64,000 nt of DNA from Botrytis cinerea B05.10 (lineage: Eukaryota > Ascomycota > Leotiomycetes > Helotiales > Sclerotiniaceae). A program made the translations under genes and the position numbers. This document shows, piece after piece, positions 1-12,484 of the stretch; the first letter of the stretch is position 1, and every line of letters starts with the position of its first letter. Location: the NCBI RefSeq assembly GCF_000143535.2, contig NC_037317.1:1860001-1924000 (forward strand), in the 5' to 3' direction. The notes under the pieces were generated by a model that worked only from the letters and a program-made list of their open reading frames with translations, had not been told where the DNA came from and ran no database searches.

Positions 1-1450
1 CTGATTTCTTTATTTTCAAGAAGTCGAAGGAACGTAATCCTTTCTAATGGCAAGACGGCGATTTGAGAGGATTGAAACTAAGTTCGCGACGAGAAAGCCA
101 AACGCCGTTTGATCGTTCTTCGCTCTTCGTTGATCGTTCACGTACGTTCACGTTCTTCGTTCCTTCTCTCCTCCTGTGCGGAAGATGTAAGGCTGGCTAA
201 TCGGTCACCGCGGTGAGAGGTTCTCGCCAGGGAAAGAGGGACGAGATGTGGCTGGATCTGAAGCTATCGTCGAAGCAGTTACTGTGCACACTCCAAACAC
301 TCCAGACACTCAATTATAGTTTCGAAAGTGCTACTCGAGCAGGACTTCTCTCAATCGATACTGGGTAGAAACACACCAATATAGTCTGGCTCTGCTGTCT
401 TATTAAATGCGATGATAAGCAAGATGGACAATCAACAAGGCAGGACCCGTTTGGATCAGAAGAACCTCATAAAGTTTCGATGCAGCGGGGGATCACAATT
501 CGCAGAAAGGGAAGAGGAGCGAAAATGTGAAATAAAGGAGAAGAGGTATGGATTTTTAGGTTACTCGAGGTAAATGAGGTTCAACATGGGTTAGATCTAC
601 TAATTATGTGATAAGTTGGGTGGCACCCAAGAGACGACTTGGAAATCTTCGAATGAACGATGATCAAAGCGGCTTTTGGCTCCGTATTAATCTATTAATC
701 TAGACTTTATGAATATCAATAATGGGAAGAATGCTTTCGGAGAACGAGCGGCGATGAGCATCGACGAGCAACGGAAAGGATCGAATACTTCTAGCAACAA
801 GAAGCTAGTCGTCCGGTGCATCCGTCGTTTTGCGGATTATCCTTACCTCCCCTTGGCTGGCCGCTTTACTGTCGTCCTCTGCCTCGGAGAGTCGCAATCA
901 GAGCAAAGATGCTCCTCGTCCGGTACATCCGTTGTTGATTACATACACACATACCTACATCGAAACCTCAAATTCGCTCGCCGCCTTTACAGTCAATCTA
1001 CGCGGTTTGCGGTCTTTTTCAAATCCCGATATGTCTAATTTCCTTTTTTTTCTCTCTTTTCTCTTTTCCAGGATTAAAATGGCTGGAAGCGTTAGATGGC
1101 CTGACATGATTGGCTCCAAAACACCAAAAAGAGTGGTTATCTGGATCCGTTCGGCTTTTCCATTTTTTGGATTGACTGGTAGGGCTGCTGGAAACTGCAA
1201 TGGATCCAATGAGAAGCTTGACTTTTGTGCAAATTATGCAGCTTGGTTGGATTCTAAGTTTCCTCTAGCTATCCGAATTGTGCTTTTGTGCAAGCTAATC
1301 ACTTTGGGCTGTAGCCTCGAGTCTTGATTCTCGATTCTCGATGTTCCAGAGCTGCTGTTGTAGGGCAAATCTTGAATCTCACATTATTTCATTTAAAACT
1401 ACCAGATTAGTATGAAGAGAATGAAATCATCGATTCCTCTTTATTGTTTG

Positions 1451-1480
1451 GATACGATACGATACGATACGATACGATAC
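1451..1480. repeat. (GATAC)6 microsatellite
   Basis: Six perfect tandem copies of the pentamer GATAC, followed by an imperfect GATAT unit. It lies in non-coding sequence. Confidence 0.95.
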
Positions 1481-2422
1481 GATATGTACCGGTCCCTCGA
1501 TACCACCTTCCCACTTCTTTCTTTCATTTGGGCTGATTCGGTGACAGACTTCAAAACCATCGCTAGACACTCCTTTACCCCTGACCTAGTCGGTGTGTAC
1601 CATGTACCATATCAAACCGCAGTACCGCAGGCTTTTCTCCCGCTCCATATGCGCATCGCACGCGTTACGATACGTTTGACGTTTGTTCTTGAAAATTGCT
1701 TTGCTTTGCTTTACTTTTTAACGTTCCTTTGCTCAGTTCACTGCCACGATAGACCCATGCCATATGCCAACCTACGCGTATCTCAACCCCTCACTTATAT
1801 CAACTTTCCATGCAATCCCAAATAGAGTGTTTGAGTGGAACATCACCAGCCCTCCATGCTCCATGCGCCCTCTCTCCCCTCCAGAAATTCCATTGCGAAT
1901 CGTGACAATGCAATTTTTATGCTTTTATCATCATCTCTTGTCCAGATGAAAACCACATGCCGAGCTAGATCTCAAGACTTATGATATCACTGATGCATGC
2001 TCTCCAGACGTTCCCAGCACCGCCCTTGAATGAAATCTTGCTCGAGAAAGCACCGGCCGAAATTCGTTCAAAGTATAAATTCTTCAGACGTTAGATTCCT
2101 TGGGTCGGCTTCACCTGCGTTGCTGATTCAAGGAGTACCCCTCTCTCCTGAGAAACGGCTGACTATAAGCTTTCAAAATTGCAGTGTACACGCCCAATGC
2201 AAAAGCCATCCAATACCCAGGTACACTGCTACGTGACTGCATACATCACAAACATAATCATAATGCATGCCAATAGCATGAACAAGTTCTTGAGCTTAAA
2301 TTTGATGCTATTACTAGAAGCTTTCGATTGAGTGGTCTTTAGAAAGGTCTAGAAATCGAATATTGTATAAGTTCATCGATCGATGCCATATTATTTTACT
2401 ACGCGGGAGCGGGGCGGGTCCT

Positions 2423-2470
2423 AAGTTCGAAGTTCGAAGTTCCGAGTCCCAAGTTCCAAGTCCCAAGTTC
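2423..2470. repeat. AAGTTC short-period repeat
   Basis: The hexamer AAGTTC begins at 2423, 2430, 2437, 2451 and 2465, so the spacing is 7, 7, 14 and 14 bp. This indicates a 7-bp unit whose intermediate copies have diverged to GAGTCCC/AAGTCCC. It is non-coding. Confidence 0.85.
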
Positions 2471-3154
2471 TAAGCTCCCTTTTCTTTTTCCCGTCGGTAC
2501 CGGTAGGGTTGGATATCGGCCAATACATAAAGTCTGGAGTATGTATATCCGTATGATGACTAAAGCTGTGGTCGGAACCCCAAGTACAGATATGAAGGTA
2601 AGTGCCTCGGAGTATTTGACATTGGATAAAAAGGAACACGGACCTGAGTGAAGAGGTGTCAGTGAAGACGCCAATGAAGATGTCTCAAAATTATCATCAT
2701 CCGTTCTACACCCGCCAGTGCACATGACTAACCTCGGAATGTTGCCTGAGGACATCGACAGATTCCGTAACAATCCGCTCGGAACCTTTCCGCATCTCTA
2801 TTCTTGCAGGAAGCTGAGGTGTACCTACAATTTACAATATGTAAATAGTTTCATGTCAAGATACACATTGAAATTCTTCAATTGCTTCAATTCCCGCCAA
2901 TCTTTCCTTTGAAAGCCAGGCAAATTCTCTTCAATTGTCTTCACCACGTACTTCTACAAGCTTGGAATTCACCGCCGGACTTCCCCTCAACTCCCCCACA
3001 TCCCGAATCTCATCCTTAATATAGTAACACACCCATCACAAAAATCTGTTGAGAATCGCTTCCCCTTTCTTCATACATTCCAGTTTATCCACTTTCAGTA
3101 TACTCCTCTTTCCCAAAGTTAATCCGCATACTGCCACTTCATCAAGTCACAATC

Positions 3155-5581
3155 ATGGGTTCACAAACTCCTCCCAATGGGTCCGAATCATTAGCTACAG
3201 AACTCTGGCGTCATCCTGATCCCACTTCTACCCGCATGTACGAGTTTAAAGAGATTGTTAACAAAAAATATAACTTGGACTTGGACAGTTATGATGATTT
3301 GTACAAATGGTCTATCGAAAACATAGCCGAATTTTGGGAGGAGACTTGGTGGCTTACGGGGATTAAGGCGGAGAGGGGGTTTGATATGGTACGTAGGGAG
3401 CTGGTTTTTGCATCGGCATGTGATGGGCATGATTCCTTGGGTCGGGATATTGGGTTATATACCAGATAGGGAGATGAGAGGTCGACGAGGTTAACCATGT
3501 CTCCTCTTGAGTTATCATTTGGGTTGTGAACGAGAGAGAGATTTAAGATAATTGAGAGAATGATGGATCTGAGGCGTAGTAGTTCTATGTACTTTGATAT
3601 CAGGTCCAGCTCACAAACAAAGAAAAGAATTGTGCAGAGGAACACTACACATTTTTGCAAGGCTAACAATAACAGGTCGTTGACAATGACGCCCCCATGT
3701 TTCCTCGACCCAACTTCTTTCAAGGATCTCTACTCAACTTTGCCGAAAATCTCCTTTACCCCGCTAATCTCACCATTGAACCGGATTCTCCAGCTATCAT
3801 CGCCGCTACAGAATCCACTCGCCAAACTGTCTCATGGGCCGAACTCAGAGAACAAGTTCGTAAATGTACCAATGCCTTACGAACGCTAGGTGTCAAACCT
3901 CATGACCGAGTTGCTGGGTTCGTAGGAAATCATACGAATACCGTTGTGGCAATGCTAGCTGCTGCATCCATAGGAGCAATTTGGACTGGTGTCAGTCCTG
4001 ATACAGGAGTTGCCGCTGTATTGGATCGATTAGTGCAGATTGAGCCAGTAGTACTTTTTGCTGATAATGGGGTTGAGTATAATGGAAGATTCCATGAGAG
4101 TTTGACCAAAACACGTGAGATTGTAAAGGAATTAAAGGGGCTTAATCGGTTGATTATTTTCGACACTGTAAACCTTCCAATTGAGATTGAAGGGTTTGAT
4201 ATCAAGGATGGGAAAGCAGAGACTTATAATGAGTTTTTGAAGAGGTGAGTGATTTGAGCATCTTTCGCCCTCAATTCTTCCTAAATACTTACTTACAAAA
4301 CCTAGCGCTACTGATCCAAATGCCCCATTAAAATTTACACAACTCCCACCAGATACTCCATTATATATACTCTACTCTTCAGGAACGACCGGAAAACCCA
4401 AATGCATCATTCACTCTTCTCTGGGTACTCTCATACAACACAAAAAAGAGCATATCCTTCACTGCGATATTCGTCCTGGTGATCGTCTTTTCTACTTCAC
4501 GACGTGCACTTGGATGATGTGGCATTGGCTCGTGTCGGCTTTAGCTTCTGGAACCACCATAGTACTCTACGATGGATCACCTTTCAAACCGCATTCAAAT
4601 CTCTCCATGCCTCTTCTCATCCAAGAATTAGGAATCACCCATTTTGGAACCAGTGCGAAATATCTCTCCATTCTCGAACAAAATAACATTCTCCCATTGA
4701 AACAAAATATCAATCTCTCCACCCTTCGCGCAATTTACTCTACTGGCTCACCATTAGCTCCTTCAACTTTCAAATACATCTACAGCGCTTTCCCTCCAAC
4801 TATAAACCTCGGTTCCATAACAGGCGGCACAGATATAATCTCCCTCTTCGGCGCCCCCTCCCCCCTCTCCCCCGTCTACACAGGCGAAATCCAAGTCCGC
4901 GCCCTCGGTATGTCCATAACCGCCTATTCTCCCTCCGGATCTCTCATCCCAGCCGGCGAACCCGGCGATTTAGTGTGCACCAAACCATTCCCCAGTCAAC
5001 CCACCACATTCTTCTCTCCATCGACCTCCTCTCACACTTCAGAAACCTCTCCAAGCCCAACTCCAGGCGATAAAAAATACTTCGAATCCTATTTCGAAAC
5101 TTTTCCGGGTGTATGGCATCATGGCGATTTCATCAAATTCTCCCCCGCAACAGGAGGAATATACATGTTAGGTCGCTCAGACGGCATTCTCAAACCATCC
5201 GGTGTCCGCTTCGGCTCGGCAGAAATATACAACATCCTTCTCAAACACTACCACGCCGAAATCGAAGACGCGCTCTGCATAGGACGACGACGTCCAACAG
5301 ATGACGATGAGACGGTCGTTCTTTTCGTGAAGATGTCTCCTACTTATCCATTCAACGACGAGTTGAAAGAAGGCATTAGGAAAGTGGTGAGGAAGGAATT
5401 GAGCGCAAGACATGTACCGGGCATCATCGAAGAGTGTTTTGAAATCCCGGTCACGACGAACGGGAAGAAGGTCGAGGTGGCGGTGAAACAGATTTTGTGC
5501 GGGATGGACGTGAAGATTAGTGCAAGTGTGGCGAATAGAGAGTGTTTGGATTGGTATCGGGAGTGGGCGGCGAGATGTTAG
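3155..5581 (+). CDS. acetoacetyl-CoA synthetase
   Basis: Activates acetoacetate to acetoacetyl-CoA with ATP and CoA. Family knowledge places it in the cytosol, where it feeds sterol and acetyl-CoA metabolism. Exons join(3155..3388, 3676..4244, 4306..5581) give 692 residues, the usual length for this ANL-family enzyme. The first intron (287 bp) is long for this window. Exon 2 opens with VVDNDAPMFPRPNFFQGSLLNFAENLL-type sequence that is characteristic of the family. The AMP-binding P-loop YSSGTTGKPK lies near residues 291-300. The C-terminal hinge region contains DGILKPSGVRFGSAEIYN, and the catalytic-lysine region reads TTNGKKVEV. An insertion rich in Ser, Thr and Pro sits roughly at 4990-5080, before the YFESYFETFPG segment. 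The start ATG at 3155 precedes a family-like WRHPDP segment. The next gene is convergent. Confidence 0.93.
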
Positions 5582-6261
5582 GTGCGAGATGTTGGGGATT
5601 AGGAAGATGTGAGATGAGAAATGAAGAGTGAAGAATGAAATGATTAAATGACTAAAAATAGAGGAAGAAAAATCAAATTAGATTACATTAGATTGGGAGA
5701 GAGGAAAAGAAAAAAACATATCAAAAATAGAAACAGAGAATAACATAGATATACATCAACAGACCAACTGCAGCCCGGGAAAAATATGTGTATTCATGCA
5801 TACTACACTCTACCTCTCGTTTACTCAACACTCAACACCTATCACGTTCACGTTCACGTTCACATGCATGTGAATGTAAGAAACCATAGAGATTTTTCGA
5901 TTTTCCAAGCCAAATGCGCTTACACACAAGACGCTATGCGATACACGGGATACAGAGTCAAAATCGAGAAGAATCATATACTTATCTCATTAACTATTCA
6001 TCTCTCATTTCTTCGTGATTAATCTTAAGTCTGAGGTATTTATCTTTGCCTCGTCCCATCCTCCCTACTCTTCCCTAATCCTTGCGTACATAACAAGAAA
6101 AAAAAAATCGTTTCGCTTATCCTGTATTTGAACCATATTATACATACATCGACATAACCTATCGAACTCCAAATGTGTTACGTATCATCCAATGATCCAT
6201 TACACCTACCAAATACATCTCGAGGTATTTTGCCATAACCCGCTCTTCAACTAACCCTCAT
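5582..6261. other. convergent intergenic region
   Basis: It separates two convergent genes and should hold both 3' UTRs. It contains three CACGTT/ACGTTC units directly followed by a 16-bp perfect palindrome (5859-5874), and several A-rich tracts. No gene is seen. Confidence 0.6.
5859..5874. repeat. 16-bp perfect palindrome
   Basis: TTCACATGCATGTGAA equals its own reverse complement. It follows a short run of ACGTTC repeats, between the stop codons of two convergent genes. No role can be inferred. Confidence 0.85.
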
Positions 6262-8830
6262 TTAGCTCTTCCTATTCCTTGCACTCGTTCTTGTCCCCGT
6301 AGCGCCTTTTCCGCCAGTCCCTCCCACATTCGAAAAATCTCCAATTGTCCCTTTTCTTCCCAATCCCCTCTTCGCCTTTTCCATTTCCCTCACTACGCTC
6401 ATTTCTCTCTCGACCACTTCCTTTCCCTTTCCCTCCATGATTCCCTGAACCATCATCTGATACTCCTCGCCTTCTTTATCCATGTATCCCAACTGCGTCG
6501 CTGGCGGTATATTTTCTGTCACTTTCTCTCTGTCGCCCTGGAGATTCATGAATTCGTTCATTTCATCTTGACTTTCTTCGTGCGGATAGATTACCGCGGG
6601 GCCAGTTGTAGCAGTAGAGTCTACAGAGGAGGCGAGAGAAGTGGTTGATACGTTGGAGAGGGCGCGGCCCATGATTGCTTTACCGCGGGGTTGACGGGGA
6701 CGCTTGGAATTGGGATCGCTGGATACGCTTGTGCCGTTTGGGATAGAAACGGAAGAGCCAGGACGTTTTGTCTTGGCGAGGAGAGAACTGATATCGATGG
6801 AGTTTTCTTCGGGGGTTCGTGAGGTAGATGAGGAATGGGAATTTGTGGCGGGGGTAGGATTTGTAGAGTGTGAGTTGGCGGGGATTTCAGACAGAGGTTC
6901 GGGTTTTGAAGGAGGAGGAGGGGTGAGTTCTGATGATTCGGGTTCGAGATGGATAGGGACAGGAACTGATTCTTCCTCGTCTTTTATTGGGGTGGATTCG
7001 GTTTCTAGTGGTGCGAAAGCAGTCTCATCTAAGGGCGCAATGCGGCGTATTTTAGATGAGGACCGTGAAGGAAGTGTACTTGATCTGGAAATCGAACCCC
7101 TGTTTTGGCTAATTGTTTGCTCAGGATTGCTAACATGTCTTGGTACTGATTCCTTGTTTGGGATAGGTGCTGAAGCTGGTTGTTTTGTGGCTCTGCATCT
7201 GTATTTGGCGAATGGTACTTTACTTCCTGATGTAATCGAATCCCAAAGCCAATCGGCAGTGACAATTGGAATATTCCATTCTTGAGCATGTTCAAGTTTG
7301 TCTTTGCGAAGACTGACAATAGATTTTGTAACGAGAACTGAAGACTGTGGAGTCATATCTTCGCTGTATGTACCCCCTAGTAATTCGGTAGCTTTCTTCA
7401 CGTGAAGAATATCAATACCGGTGAAAGCTGCCGATGATATTTTCAGGTCACTAAACCCTTCTATAGGAAACTTAGGAAATGGTCTTCCTAGAACATGCTC
7501 TTTAGGCTCGAGATATTTCTTGAGGTGCAAACATCGTTCTACCCACCAGTCTGTAATTATTTCAACCTCTGAACTGTTAATGGGATACTTTGAGGGCGAG
7601 AGATGAGATGGCACGATTATATAACTCCGTGTTCTTGAATTCGGGGCACTTAGATCAGACTCATTCCGAAGCACTTTACCATCATGTGCAACAAGATGAT
7701 TTTCCAATATTTGTGTATGCTTAGCAGAAAACCCATGAATCCAAAACTGACATTCATGGAATATGCCACCTGATAGTTGGTTCGGTTCTTGAACAAGGTC
7801 AAGGGTTTTAGCTTTAAGTGGTGTCACTTCTTTGCTTTTCTCGAGTTGTTTATTCTCGGCTGGCTCGAAGCTATCACTGGTATCCCAAATTCCACTCCTC
7901 GACACCTGGATTTGATTGCCACTACCAACAATATCCCCCCATATACTCTGACTTTGGGTGTTCAGTTTTGTACTCGCAGTTCTGCGTAATTTTCTTTTAC
8001 CCTCTTCGACACCAGACATCGATTGTTCCCTGGCCCTCTTCCTCGATGAATTTATCCTGGGCTTATTTTTGTCCCAAGAACCCTTTCCCCTCTCATCTAT
8101 TGGCAAAGAAGGATCATAGTATTTCTCGTTCAGAATCATCCCTCTTTCCAAACTATCTGATAACCACTCGGCAGAGACTATCCGTAAGCCCCAACTCTTC
8201 GCTGCCTTATATTTGTTGCCCTCTGTTCGAAACGATATCAAATGTGTGATTTGTTTCGTCAAATTCCCATCATATTCTCCCCCATTCGCTTTGATCTTTC
8301 CTGCAATATCCTGCCTCTCTGCCGGGTCATCGCATCCGGTCATACTAATCCTGAGGGAGGTAAAGGTAGGTAAGGTATGTTGCCGTTCCAATAAATCCAT
8401 ATCTATATCATGATCATTCACCCAAAGGTTCCGAACTGTCGCAATCCAATCCGTCGTCATCGGTCGAACATCCGGTCGAAATTGGGCAACATAGTGGTAT
8501 TTCGGGGTATCCCAATGCCCAACAATTAGGTGGGTAACTTCGACTGTGAGATCAGCTCGAATACTGGCACCCATCTGTTCTGCTTGAGTGTTTAACTCTG
8601 TCTAGAAATGAGCCAAATTAGCAACTGAGTTTAGATTGAGAAATGTGCCCTTGCATGTTGCAAATCATGCAAGTCTTGACCATTCAATACTTGTAAACAT
8701 TGGCATGATAGACAAAACTTACACGCTTTTCATCTGGAACATTGGTGCAGCAAACAATCATGCCTTTTAGAGGTTGAGAAGCATTGTCACCTGCTGAAAT
8801 ATCAGGATAACCGTCATGAAGCGAATCCAT
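6262..8830 (-). CDS. BRCT-repeat replication/checkpoint protein (Dpb11/Rad4/TopBP1 family)
   Basis: Family members are nuclear scaffolds that bind phosphorylated Sld3/Sld2 and 9-1-1 to start replication and activate the checkpoint kinase. Exons complement(join(6262..8601, 8723..8830)) encode 815 residues. That compares with about 650 for fission yeast Rad4 and 764 for budding yeast Dpb11. Exon 1 supplies the first strand of BRCT1 (LKGMIVCCTNVPDEKR), continued by TELNTQAEQMGASIRADL in exon 2. A second BRCT follows directly (ISMTG..GGEYDGNLTKQITHLI..AEWLSDSL), giving an N-terminal tandem pair at about residues 20-210. A second pair lies at about 310-510 (BRCT4: FTGIDILHVKKATELLGGTYSED..VTADWLWDSI). 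The C-terminal ~270 residues are Ser/Pro/Thr-rich and basic, with a Gly/Arg/Lys tail. This four-BRCT layout fits Dpb11/Rad4. The family assignment is firm; exact orthology is inferred. Confidence 0.88.
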
Positions 8831-9437
8831 TTTTCAAAATAGCCCCAAATGTTGAATGTTCATGAGAATTGAGAAATGTAATTTTCCACTTTGCGCGTCT
8901 CCTACCTAGTCGCGTACATCGCGGTCACTTTATTTATTTTGCCCATGGTTACCGCTTATTACTAGGTTCACTTTGGCCCGTAGCCTGGTAGTCCTACCAA
9001 ACGAGATTTCTCAATTTACATTTCAAAATATCAATTCAATTCAATTCAAAACTTGAATAGGATTTCCGAGACTTGTTTGCTTACATTGCAATCTTTGCAA
9101 GTAGCGAGTCAAGTGGTTGATGTTTTCCTACTATATCGTTGCTTGTTACTGTCGTTTTTATCAGCATAAGTATATGTTGATATTCAATATTCCATGTCCA
9201 CTCTTGAAGTGTAAGACCGTTGCCTCCACTGGCAAGTAAAGAGACTCTCCAGGACTGTCTATTTCCATCTACTCTTCAAAATTCTTAAAGTCACAGGGTC
9301 TTGTCAGAGAGGAGATCAAATTTCATTTTGGGCTTCGCAAAGCTATACATCGTATCTAGATTTCGCTCTAGAATCACATTACAAGCCAGCTCTGAAATAT
9401 GCTTGCTAGCTTGTAACAAAACCAGTCACCCACCTGT
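8831..9437. other. intergenic region
   Basis: This is AT-rich sequence between the start of the BRCT gene and the stop of the isochorismatase-like gene, both on the minus strand. A few ATTCA units recur around 9033-9052. No gene is recognised. Confidence 0.5.
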
Positions 9438-10109
9438 TTAGACCTCAACGAAAACCTGTCCAGCAACATCCATCGTCTCTCGTACTTGCGCAAATTCTTC
9501 ATCCAAACTAGCAAGATTGACTTGGTGTATTGTTTCAGCATCGATTCCTCCCTTTGCAAATGTTGCGCACGCATCTCCGACAAGCACAACATCACCTTCA
9601 TCCACAAGTCTCCCGTTCTCCATGATATCAACGATTCTCAAATTACTCGCCATGCGCGTCGATGTACTGACGCAGTGATCTGTGGTCAAACCGCAGATGA
9701 TCAATTGTCTCACGCCGTTCTCCTTCAAAAACTTCTCCAGCCCCGTTCCAATGAATGCCGAGTTGACGTTCTTTGTCCAAATCCTCTCGTTATAACGAGG
9801 AGTTGCAAATTTCTGCGGGTGGACTGCAGGTACTGATTTTCCATCAACTTCTATCTGTTTGATGGGATGCAACATAGAGGTAGGACTGATACTGTGATGG
9901 TGCACATGACAAATGAGGATAGGCGATGAGGTGCTTGCCCCTAATAATTTTTCATTGTAGTCTCTAGCCCTCCCAAGCAACATTGCGATGTTTTCCTCAC
10001 ACTTCGGCGTGCTGCGAGTTGCAAGATCGCCAAATGCTGTTGGATGGAGAAAACCATTCTGGATATCAATTAAGATGAGTGCTGTCTTGCGAGTAGTCGC
10101 TGGCTTCAT
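9438..10109 (-). CDS. isochorismatase-family cysteine hydrolase
   Basis: A single-exon gene of 223 residues, the normal size for the isochorismatase-like hydrolase superfamily. The catalytic triad of the family is visible. D15 lies in ALILIDIQNGFLHP, K113 in NERIWTKNVNSAF, and the nucleophile C146 in CGLTTDHCVSTSTRMASNL with the usual preceding cis-peptide region. The C-terminal half (DVVLVGDACATFAKGGIDAETIHQ) also follows the family pattern. There is no signal peptide, so a cytosolic location is likely. Members hydrolyse isochorismate, nicotinamide, ureidoacrylate or related amides, and the substrate cannot be told from sequence. Some fungal relatives are secreted effectors acting on plant isochorismate; nothing here supports that. 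It stands alone, with a gene-poor stretch upstream. Confidence 0.88.
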   Translation of the reverse strand: MKPATTRKTALILIDIQNGFLHPTAFGDLATRSTPKCEENIAMLLGRARDYNEKLLGASTSSPILICHVHHHSISPTSMLHPIKQIEVDGKSVPAVHPQKFATPRYNERIWTKNVNSAFIGTGLEKFLKENGVRQLIICGLTTDHCVSTSTRMASNLRIVDIMENGRLVDEGDVVLVGDACATFAKGGIDAETIHQVNLASLDEEFAQVRETMDVAGQVFVEV

Positions 10110-12463
10110 ATCAATAATTGTGCCGATGTTTTCGTCTTTGTTTGAATGATTGATGATGATGATGCTAGAATTTTAGTGAGAAGCTGCTTATCTCCACTGA
10201 CTTTATATTTATTGATTTCACAAATCCGACCCAAGGGCGTACCATCTTATTGACTGCTGATAGCAGAATACCCGGCGTTGTGTGCTGCTTTTGATGCTAT
10301 TCATAGGCACCGCTGGGGCTTGGCAAGGCGCGCCCTTTCATTGATCGGTGCGATTACATTATTTAAACGTCAGAGTCGAAGTTTGACTACGGAGTAGAGC
10401 AGTGACTCAAATTTTTAAGACTTCCCCTACTATTCACATTTCGAGTTCTCAAGGCTCTGATGAAAACTCTTGATGCGTTATTGTTGTGTTTGATAGTACA
10501 TCTTCGTTGTTGGGTGGGGGTTAGAAACGAAGTCTAGCCAATCTCAGTTCATTAGAACCTTGCGAATCTAATCAGCAGCATAATTGCTAGAAGGAAAGAG
10601 ATGAACTAATCCAACGCTGTAGTTTCACTCTTCTCTGTTACTAATCTCAACGTTCCCGTGCGTGTTTATGCTTTCCTTCTGGAATTCTACTAGACCTAAG
10701 AAATACCGTGTCGCGATCCTACAAAAAAGACTTCTACTCCTGAGCTAGAAGCTTTTCCATTATCTCCAGGCATCTTTATGTAATCAAGATGAACTAATTT
10801 GGCTGTGGCTATGGGGATCTTTGTGGTTGAACACAAGCTCGAGACAAGATCATCGTGTACGCTGGCCGCCCCGGTATGACGTGTGTGAATCTATTGGTGC
10901 ATGAATGCAATGGAACCTCATGCGAGATAGATTGTAAGTGACGTTCCCGAACGTTTAAACGGATCGATTCTCCCCAGTGAGTGCATTTGTTTCGAAGGTT
11001 CTCCTTGATGATATCTCAAAAATTAGACGGTGATATACTCAGGGAAGAAGGATTGGTACTTATTAAACTTTTTCTTCTGGAACAAGTCTAATTACTCCGA
11101 ATTGAGGATGATGCAAGTGGCTTAAAAGCTCGGACTTCTACGATAGGTATCCCGCATATTGAGGGGCTAGAGGAGATGCTTGGGGTGATAAGACAGCAGT
11201 TCTTCCGATCTTTACACATGCTTTAAGATTCATGCCAAATGAGATGTTACAAAGGGTGATATCCTCTTGGCAGGTACTGGTTGCAACCTGATCTGTGCCT
11301 GTTTTGAGTGATAGGATGAGGTTATAACTGTTGAAATATGATTATGCTTTCGATATCAAATCCACGCGGTTTTTGTTTGGAGGTTGACCTAGAGTCTTAG
11401 AGTGCTGGGGTATACATGTCACCCTTCGTCATTGTTTCGTATGCCACTAAACAAGCCATCTGCATCTGTATGGAGTAGTTTGGATTGTGGACATGAAATT
11501 TAAATCTTTTAGCTAGACTGTTGTCGATTATTGCCAATCATAATATAGCCTTATGAAAAGAAAACCCTGATTTGGTATTTCTAGGCCGAGAAGAGAATAT
11601 ATCAGGATGTAGAAATGGTACGTCGCAAAATCGGCACGTAGTCTGTACAACATTGGGTTTTCTGGGCAGAGTGGCAGAGTACTCTTAGTTTCAAGGCTTA
11701 GACGTCAGTTGGAAACATGCTCGCGAGTCTAATAATTCGACACGACGATATGTTGTTAATTCAACCAACGTCGAACAGTAGTTTCAGTCTTCAAAAAGTT
11801 TAAATTTGGAGGGCGAAAGAGATCCCAGATGCAAAGGATATTGGGTTGACACTCTACTTGGTATATCCATAACAAAATCCAAATACCGAAACCTCATGTG
11901 AAGAGATTACAAGGGGGCTCCTGTTTTCGGAGTCTCTTTTCTGCTAAATATTTTTTTTTCTTGGTTCTATCTGTTTGGTTGTGGATCTGACATCGAGTAC
12001 TTGCATTTTTGACGGGCACCTGGGCATGAAAACTTGTATTCTAGAATCTTGATATGGAAATTGATTGCTGATTTAAGTTTCATCGAAGATGGATTGGTTG
12101 AAGCGACCAGTGCCCAATCTGTTAATGTACTCGGTATGCAAAATGATAATGATAGTAATGTTGTATTGACTTGAGATGGGGGATTCAGAAGAAAGATATC
12201 ATAAATATCATAGATTCATAAAAATCGCATCTACTAGATGTCTAGTGAGTGATCTAAATTTTAGAACTTCGGTGCGGTGCGGCCAGAACCCGGTATCTCG
12301 GAATGGCACTGTTCGGATATGGCGGGGACTTAGTTTCGTATTCTGCATCCAGCCACATCGTCCAGTCATCAATAGGATCATGAACGCTGTTGGAAAGGAC
12401 GTCTAGATCCTCGAATGGCCATTAGTACCATCCAACGAAAAGTCCAGCGTGCACAGTATACGG

Positions 12464-12484
12464 TATCATGTATCATGTATCATG
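12464..12484. repeat. (TATCATG)3 tandem repeat
   Basis: Three perfect tandem copies of TATCATG, followed by TATGG. It is non-coding. Confidence 0.9.

Larger units (their letters stand above)
1..3154. other. gene-poor left end
   Basis: No convincing gene is visible. Open frames of 60-165 codons exist near 709-1038, 830-1327, 1412-1825 and 2399-2773. They have no recognisable motif, overlap one another on both strands and show low-complexity translations. The stretch contains a GATAC microsatellite (1451-1480), a nested AAGTTC repeat (2423-2470) and a near-direct repeat of 21 bp (809-829 and 916-936, two transition differences). The last few hundred bases should hold the promoter and 5' UTR of the acetoacetyl-CoA synthetase gene. 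Confidence 0.5.

Noticed and set aside
830..1327. 165-codon open frame near the left end
   Set aside because: The start is an ordinary ATG, but the translation lacks any motif, mixes low-complexity Ser/Phe runs with random-looking sequence, and overlaps two other frames. No splice or conservation signal supports it.
6704..7285. 193-codon plus-strand frame with Gly/Glu/Val-rich translation
   Set aside because: It is antisense to the Ser/Pro-rich C-terminal part of the BRCT protein.
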